Source of the DNA: Gamarada debralockiae
Taxonomy: Eukaryota > Ascomycota > Leotiomycetes > Helotiales > Hyphodiscaceae
DNA: 64,000 nt
Assembly: GCA_002803225.1 (NCBI GenBank)
Contig: NXFV01001380.1
Span: 56,279-120,278 of the forward strand
Direction of reading: 5' to 3'
Part shown: piece by piece, positions 58,171 to 64,000 of the stretch
Layout: each line of letters begins with the position of its first letter
How positions within the stretch are numbered: position 1 is the stretch's first letter
Position numbers and translations under genes: made by a program
The notes under the pieces: generated by a model
What the model saw: only the letters and a program-made list of their open reading frames with translations
What the model was told of the DNA's origin: nothing
Databases searched by the model: none

Positions 58171-59064
58171 ATGGCGACCGTCTCAACGCCCAAGTCTATT
58201 CTCAAGAAAACTCCATACCCCGCCACCTCAGGATCCAAAGAAGAGCGTGATCGCGAATTAGCTCTGTACCATGCCAATCTCCTTCAAGAGCGAAAAGACA
58301 TTGAGCTCGCGATCCTCCTGAATACAGAGACGCTCATCGATTACCCTCTTGCCTCCAAACCTTATGATGCCTCGAATCCTTCTCCCTCTGATGCGCGAAG
58401 CTTCAAGAATCTAATTCGCTCCTTTCAACCCAGTGACTACGATGCCCTGATTCTCGAACGCAACATCAATGAACACTGTGGTTACGCTTTATGTCTGAAC
58501 AATAGGGTCAAGGATGGTGCAGCAGGGAAATACAGGCTGGTGGGCAAATACGGCAAGGCAAAGGACTTCAAAGTCGTGGAGAAGGAAGAGCTTGAGAAGT
58601 GGTGCTCAGATGCATGTGCGAAGAGGGCAATGTATGTGAGGGTCCAATTAAGTGAGACGCCAGCTTGGGAAAGAGAGTCTGCTTATGGCACGGAGATTGA
58701 GCTATTGGATGAGCCAAAGTCTGGAGAAGAGCAGATCGTGGAGGGGATAGAGAGGATGGATTTAGCTGCGCCTGAGGAGGCCGGCAAGAAGCAGAATGCT
58801 GCAGACCTGGCTTTGGAGAGGGGAGACAAGGGCCTTGCAACCAAGAAGGGTCTTGTGGATGTTGCTATCAAGGAGAAGGATATCCAAGCGCCTGCTCAAG
58901 CTCCTTCGTTTGAGGCTGAGGATCTGAGTGGACGGTTGGACAGTCTTCATCTTACTTTGGAAGGCCATACGGCCAGTTTCGGGAGCGTGAGACAAAGGCG
59001 GCATCATGAGGAATTAGAAGACGTCGGCGATGGAGATGATGCGGATACAGACTGGAAAATTTGA
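58171..59064 (+). CDS. RTR1: RNA polymerase II CTD phosphatase RTR1/RPAP2 homologue
   Basis: One exon of 297 aa. The zinc-binding RTR1 domain (about 45-165) shows HCGYALCLN (Cys103 and Cys108, C-x4-C) and WCSDACAKRAMYVRVQL (Cys145 and Cys149, C-x3-C), then SETPAWER, a family hallmark. The N-terminus carries helices typical of the family (LYHANLLQERKDIELAILLNTE). Rtr1 removes phosphate from Ser5 of the Rpb1 C-terminal repeats and also helps bring Pol II into the nucleus. The C-terminal third is charged and Ala/Glu-rich and less conserved. The catalytic mechanism of the family is debated, so the activity is stated as known for relatives, not shown here. Confidence 0.92.
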   Translation: MATVSTPKSILKKTPYPATSGSKEERDRELALYHANLLQERKDIELAILLNTETLIDYPLASKPYDASNPSPSDARSFKNLIRSFQPSDYDALILERNINEHCGYALCLNNRVKDGAAGKYRLVGKYGKAKDFKVVEKEELEKWCSDACAKRAMYVRVQLSETPAWERESAYGTEIELLDEPKSGEEQIVEGIERMDLAAPEEAGKKQNAADLALERGDKGLATKKGLVDVAIKEKDIQAPAQAPSFEAEDLSGRLDSLHLTLEGHTASFGSVRQRRHHEELEDVGDGDDADTDWKI

Positions 59065-59487
59065 CTGGCATTAGGATTTATTGGCGTTTGGGAGCTTTGC
59101 ATAGTATGGAAGTCGGGAGGCTACAGCTGTGATACCCATTTCCTACACCGTAGGCCAGAATTCAGTCTGATATTCCACACGCTGTCGTACTCCATGCACC
59201 ACATGAGACCTTGATGTCATTTCAATCAAAAACTGCTGGTTAGCGAATTCGGCAGCGATTTCCCTCAGAGGACATCGGGGCATAGGATCAGAGGTTCGTC
59301 ACATATTCATGCAAGAGAGGAAGGAAATTGGCAATCAAGCATCATCTCCGAAGAGAATCAGCGACACCTTGGTGGGATATGATCTCACATTGATCTAGTA
59401 TGCACAACCTGCCAATATGACGCCCAGTAGCAGCCAGACCCTTGTTTTCCCATCCATAATCTCCACCAATCCGCAAAAGTACCAAGC
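59065..59487. other. Convergent intergenic region, no gene seen
   Basis: 423 bp between the stop codons of the RTR1 homologue (+) and ribosomal eS17 (-), presumably two 3' untranslated regions. Confidence 0.5.
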
Positions 59488-60050
59488 TTATTCTCTTCGT
59501 GGAGGACGGTCGCCACCGAATCGGCGGGGACGCTCGGTGGTCTGCTGTTGCGTAACTGCAACGACGTTGACAGGGATGGAATCGAACTGTAGAATTGTCA
59601 GAACTTATCCCTAACTCTGCAATGATTTGTGAAACGTACACCGAGGCTCTTGAGGAGGTCCTTTGTCTCAACATCGACATCGAGTTGTCCGCTCTCGTTC
59701 TGGGAAACATCGAGGGCAGAGACTTCGGGGACATATTGATCCTTGCGTTCTCTCTCTTCTTCTTGGAGTTTGAAGGAGATACCACGGACGGGACCACGTT
59801 GAATCCGCTTCATCAGATGGGTAGTGTATCCGGCAATCTATCCCGATGGTCATGTTAGAAAGTGAACTTCTTCGAAATCGGCGCACGCTTGTGCTGGTCG
59901 TACCTTGTTGCGAAGACGCTTCGAGGCAATGATGGCAATCTCATCGCAGATTCTCTTGTTGGTCTCGAAGTCGAGAGTCAATTTGGGGTAGTATCTCTCG
60001 ATGATGACCTTAGCGGACTTCTTGACAGTCTTGGTACGAACGCGACCCAT
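59488..60050 (-). CDS. RPS17: 40S ribosomal protein eS17
   Basis: Exons 60050-59904, 59837-59640 and 59586-59488 give 444 nt and 147 aa, the normal length. It starts [24 protein letters not shown], then [17 protein letters not shown]. After a 66-bp intron comes [33 protein letters not shown], written here as family order, then [15 protein letters not shown]. After a 53-bp intron comes FDSIPVNVV and a tail rich in Arg. All sections match eukaryotic eS17, a small-subunit component near the beak and head of the 40S. Both introns have GTACG donors. Expression is expected to be high. Confidence 0.97.
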
Positions 60051-60712
60051 GATTGCGGTTGTTGCTGGTGAATTGTCGAAAGTTGAGTGTCGTTGCGTTC
60101 CAGAATTATTAAAATCTCGAATGTGCGGCCTGGTCGAGGGATTCGCTTAAACTTCGTTAGCGAGACTACCACGTGATAAGCTCTTAACTTCTACCGTATT
60201 TGGTTTGCCTGGAATCATCATGAAATTTTCTTGTGAGAGCAAGAATTAAATTCAGTCATCAAGTTCTCTCAATCAAGTACTCGAGAATCTTCTCAATCGG
60301 CACATCTTCTGTGGAAATTTCAAGGCACTTGGCTTCCTTGGGCCTTTCGAGATTGCGAAGACTTCAGCGCAAGTGTTCAGAAACTCCTCAAAAATCCTGG
60401 GATCGCACATTGGTCAATGACTGGGGCCAATTTAGTAACATATATTCCGTATCCCAACAAGTTATCTATGATGCTTCCCAGCGATGCGAAACCCAGATGG
60501 TTTCGACATGTTGTACTCCGTACCTGGACGCTTATTGCCATTGGATTGTTCAATGGCGATATTGAATGTCAAATCCAACAAAATACTGCACGGTCAGCAT
60601 GAGGCTGGGCCAGTTCTCACGTCCTCCATGAACATCAACAACATGTTTTGAGCTCGGTCGGACTCATAACAAACATACCAGATGCCCGAAAGTTACTCCT
60701 TCGATAGCAACA
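60051..60712. other. Intergenic region between eS17 and the decayed NLR
   Basis: About 660 bp, including the eS17 promoter (next to 60050) and the former promoter of the NLR pseudogene. Short frames only. Confidence 0.45.
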
Positions 60713-62990
60713 ATGTTGGATCCTATGACAGCAGTGTCGCTCGCCGGCACGATCATGCAATTCGTGGATTTCGCCAGCGCCATCGTGTCGAAGACTAAGG
60801 AAATGAGCAAGTCTGTTACCGGCACAACACGAGACATTGAAAGCTTGGAGATAGATATTTGATGAGGCTCAGTCAGAGATTGAAGGAGGGGCTTCGTTTG
60901 ACTGGGTCAGGTGATCAATCTTTGCAAGATCTATGCAGTGGATGCATAACCTTTGCGGAGAATATGCTCCAAAGGTTGAGCAGATCGAAGGTACAGGAAG
61001 GCGGCCGCTGTAGTGTTGTCAAAGACTAACTGTACGAAATGTCTCGACAAGTAGCAAGTTTTCGAAGTCAACTTGAAATGCATGTCTTGGTTTCCTTCAG
61101 GTCAGTCCCACCTACCCTCTGGCGACGACACGCTGCCTGTAAAGGGAGCAATTTGATCTCAATGCTCTGTCCCAAGAATCAGCCATCGACGAAAAACTTG
61201 CAGCAAATTATCTCGGCTCTACGCGACCATCGAGAGATCTTCAACAATACCGCAAAGAAGCAGACGGACGATATCAGTGGCCTGCACGAGGACATGCGGA
61301 AGATCACCACCAATGAGCACGAGACGGCTCGTTCTGTGATCATAGAAGCGGCCAATAGAGCAGGGGCAACAGCAGAAGGAATCCAGAGACGACCCACCAG
61401 GAACGAACCATGCGCCAATACAGAAGAGGAAGAACTTCGTTTCAATCGAGTAGCTGAAGATCATACTCTTCAGAGCCTTCTTTTCCATCCTATAAAAGCA
61501 CGGTATTCACGAGTGGTAGAGGCTCACACTAAAACATTGGAATGGGTCTTCAAAGAGGCTGGGAGTGACAGCCAATCTTAAGAGTAATTTCAACGAGTAG
61601 CCTCGATCCAGAAACGGAATTTACTGGATCAATGGCGAAGCCGGGTCTCGAAAGTCGTCATTAACGAGGTATCTTTATGACCATAAAAGTACACTACAGC
61701 TTCTTGCCTCATGGTCAGACCCGGTGCTACTGAGTCTCGCGGTATTCTTCTTCTGGAACAGTGGTACCTCCGACCAGAATCTCAGATGGGCTTATTACCA
61801 TCCTTGTTACATGAACTACTCTCACATCGTCGATGTCTTATTCCAATTGTCCTGCCTGATCAATGGAAAGACGTTGGATATTTCAGAACCTTTCAGTGGA
61901 ATCTCTATGTTATGGAGAAAGCTTTTGATGTGTTGAGTAAGCAAGAAGACCTTCGCATTTGCCTGTTCATCGATGGTCTTCATGAATACGAGGGCGACCG
62001 GGATGGAACGCATGTGGATATCGTCAAACTTTTCACACAATGGCTATCACCTCAAATATCAAAATATGCCTGTCGAGTCGGCCATGGCTCGTGTTCGAAG
62101 ATGCTTTTCGACACACTCCCGGCTTGCGGCTTCAGGACTTGATTAGTGACATATCATGCATTATGTTGATGGTAAGCTCAAGAGTCATAAGAGATGAAAC
62201 AACTACGGAAGAAAGCTCCCAAAAAAGTCGAAGCTTTGGTACATGAAATGGTGAGCAAGGCCTCTGGGGTCTTCCTATAGGTCAAGCTAGTAGTGAAATC
62301 ACTACCGGACGAGTTGACAAATAGAGATCGCATTTCTGATCTTCAGAAAAGGCCAGGCTATTGCCTGCAGATCTCGAGTGTCGCTACAAACATATGCTTT
62401 TCAATCAGATCGACCAATCTATCACGAGCAGTCATCGCAAATATTCAAGATTTTCCGAGCGGCGAAGGACAGTATGCCGGGAATGTCAGATGGTGTCCCT
62501 CTCCTGACACTGGCAATTGCGGACGAAGAAGACCAAGGTCTAGCTTTGACGACAGAGATCAAAGGAATTTGCAAGGATGAATTGCTTTCCCAATGCTCTG
62601 ATATGGCGGATAGACTAAAGAGTCGCTGTGCGGGGTTGCTGGAAGTCTCTGGAATATCTCAAAATCCACTGAAGATGAAGGTGAACTTCTTGCACCGGAT
62701 TGTGCAAGATTTTCTCGAGATACCAGGAATTTCCCAACTTCAAACTATGCCTCCCCAGCCACGTCTTCGACCACAATGAGTGCCTGGCCAAGTCTTACCT
62801 TCTACAGCTGAAGATGAGTCCTTTACTCCCTTTTGCTATTATTCAGCTCAAGAAGATGACTTCAGAGAGGCCTTCCGCGTGGCTACCCTTGCAGTTGAAT
62901 TTGCCCATAATTCGAGGTACTCGACTGGCAATACTTGTCTTCGACTACTTGATGAATTGGACAGTACCACACAGGGCATTCGCTGAAGAG
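60713..62990 (+). pseudogene. Decayed NACHT-type NLR (STAND) gene
   Basis: Starting at ATG 60713 the frame reads MLDPMTAVSLAGTIMQFVDFAS, the usual N-terminus of a large fungal NLR class, but meets TGA near 60860. Coding-like blocks then continue in shifting frames: VASFRSQLEMHVLVSFR, KNLQQIISALRDHREIF, YSRVVEAHTKTLEWVF and a P-loop block IYWINGEAGSRKSSL, in which the usual GKAGSGKS has lost its second glycine to Arg. Later come LRICLFIDGLHEYEGD (Walker B), IKICLSSRPWLVFEDAF, LHRIVQDFLEIP and LLDELDST. The domain order is that of NACHT proteins, but several stops and frameshifts break it. It is about 2.3 kb, so any C-terminal repeats (ankyrin or WD40) are missing or beyond recognition. Confidence 0.8.
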
Positions 62991-64000
62991 GGTTATCAAC
63001 TTTGGAATCAGATCACTGGCCCAGGGTGCATGCTGCCTAAACACACAAAATTACAGATAAATGCTATGTTCCGGGGCCATGGCCGCCGAATTCAGCGGGT
63101 TCGGTCGCTGTTTTATACGACGATTGTCCTAGCCCAAAGGATCCACAAACCAGTTATGAAGGCACGGGCAAATAAAAACTGGATATCGTATGGGTCACTT
63201 CAGCGGTTGCTTCAGCGACCATTGCGCAATTTACAGGCCTCTTGTCGCTAATATCCAGCCTTCACAGCCCTGAACTGCAACGCTGAATAGTGATTACAGG
63301 GCTCTGTCCGAGGACTACAGGGTGTCTGATAGGCTACTAAGGAGGCATGCGGGGTTTTTTTTGCCCGTGCCTTCGTAAGCGAGCTCGCTTCGTCCACACC
63401 GAAGATCTCCCGTCCTAAAATCCGCTTAGTTGGGATCTTTGTACTTATTCGCAAGATCCTTCAAAACTTGCTGTCTCAGACCATCTAAATTAATAAAAAA
63501 TTTCCCTATATCTACCAACTTCATAGTGACTAGTCCCTCTCGGCTATCAGTAGCGTTATCTTCTACTGTCTAGAGATATTACACGTCAAGTACTCGTGAT
63601 CTTGATCTCTCATTATAGATACTTCCTATTCCTTTCAAATCTCCTAACCCCTATAATCACCTCTACGCCCTCGGAAGTACTCTAGCTATACTGGATTCGT
63701 ATTCATCTGCTAAAATCTATCTGCTTTGTTTCCCTTATATTTCAATCATTAGGTCTCTCGATATATCTCCAGACCTAGGGGTTGTGTCTGATGGAACTGC
63801 TTGTTTGGGTTTAGCGCTCATAGGTTTATATAGGTTCTTTTCACTCCTTCGATTTAGACCTACTTGGCTATCACTAAATTCATGAATTTGCCGCCCATAC
63901 CTTGTCTGAACCGTCACATTGCAGCTCGTTGCACGACGATTGTCAGTTGAGCTGTATTTTGGGGGCGAAATATAGTGGCATTTCTAGACCTAGCTGATAT
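62991..64000. mobile_element. AT-rich right edge, possible mutated copia-type retroelement remnant
   Basis: No intact gene. On the minus strand at about 63650-63917 a reading frame gives VPSDTTPRSGDISRDLMIEI and, past stop codons, DEYESSIARVLPRA. This resembles the linker of Ty1/copia polyproteins between integrase and reverse transcriptase. The in-frame stops would fit C-to-T mutation of repeats (RIP) known in filamentous ascomycetes. The element would continue past the window end. 62991-63260 may be the tail of the NLR pseudogene. This is a weak call based on motif resemblance. Confidence 0.3.

Noticed and set aside
1..64000. CRISPR array, bacterial operon or prophage features
   Set aside because: No regularly spaced repeats of CRISPR size, no ribosome-binding-site-driven operons; all genes are of fungal type with spliceosomal introns.

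Overview
The window is nuclear DNA of a filamentous ascomycete (Pezizomycotina). Genes carry short introns of about 45-125 bp with GTRNGT-type donors, branch points like CTAAC/CTGAC and YAG acceptors. The protein set fits this too: an SRE-type GATA factor, a Zn2Cys6 regulator, a HET-NACHT-WD40 protein, patatin-like phospholipases, BBC1 and TVP15. A member of the Leotiomycetes is my best guess, but that is inference from protein flavour and is not proven here.

Layout: 2.7-4.5 kb, siderophore/iron GATA regulator (+). 5.5-6.3 kb, six-exon TVP15-like Golgi membrane protein (-). 6.3-9.5 kb, gene-free, with a GC-rich tandem repeat and retroelement-like debris. 9.5-13.4 kb, two divergent patatin-like genes, one without the catalytic serine. 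14.1-15.4 kb, D-amino-acid oxidase (-). 16.1-17.7 kb, OTU deubiquitinase (+). 19.7-22.1 kb, two head-to-head decayed paralogues of an unrecognised family. 25.1-27.6 kb, large disordered protein (+). 29.1-29.7 kb, thioredoxin with two possible starts (+). 30.1-31.2 kb, coding-like mosaic. 32.4-33.6 kb, RING membrane protein (+). 33.66-38.94 kb, a 5.3-kb segment bounded by 40-bp inverted repeats and TA dinucleotides, enclosing a HET-NACHT-WD40 NLR (-) and a 226-bp MITE-like element. 40.9-43.2 kb, gamma-tubulin complex protein of the GCP4 type (-). 44.2-45.0 kb, IFI6/ISG12-like protein (+). 46.9-48.6 kb, senescence/spartin-like protein (-). 49.4-51.9 kb, Zn2Cys6 factor (-). 53.9-57.6 kb, BBC1 (-). 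58.2-59.1 kb, RTR1/RPAP2 CTD phosphatase (+). 59.5-60.05 kb, ribosomal protein eS17 (-). 60.7-63 kb, a decayed NACHT NLR (+). The right edge looks like a mutated copia-type retroelement.

The genes do not form one pathway. Conserved housekeeping genes alternate with accessory islands rich in candidate self/non-self recognition genes (patatins, HET-NACHT-WD40, a dead NLR) and transposon debris. The most unusual features are the NLR boxed by terminal inverted repeats, the divergent pair of an apparently dead and an apparently active patatin, a 15-nt micro-exon in TVP15, and the pair of decayed paralogues. All intron and exon joins were deduced by eye from splice signals and reading-frame continuity.
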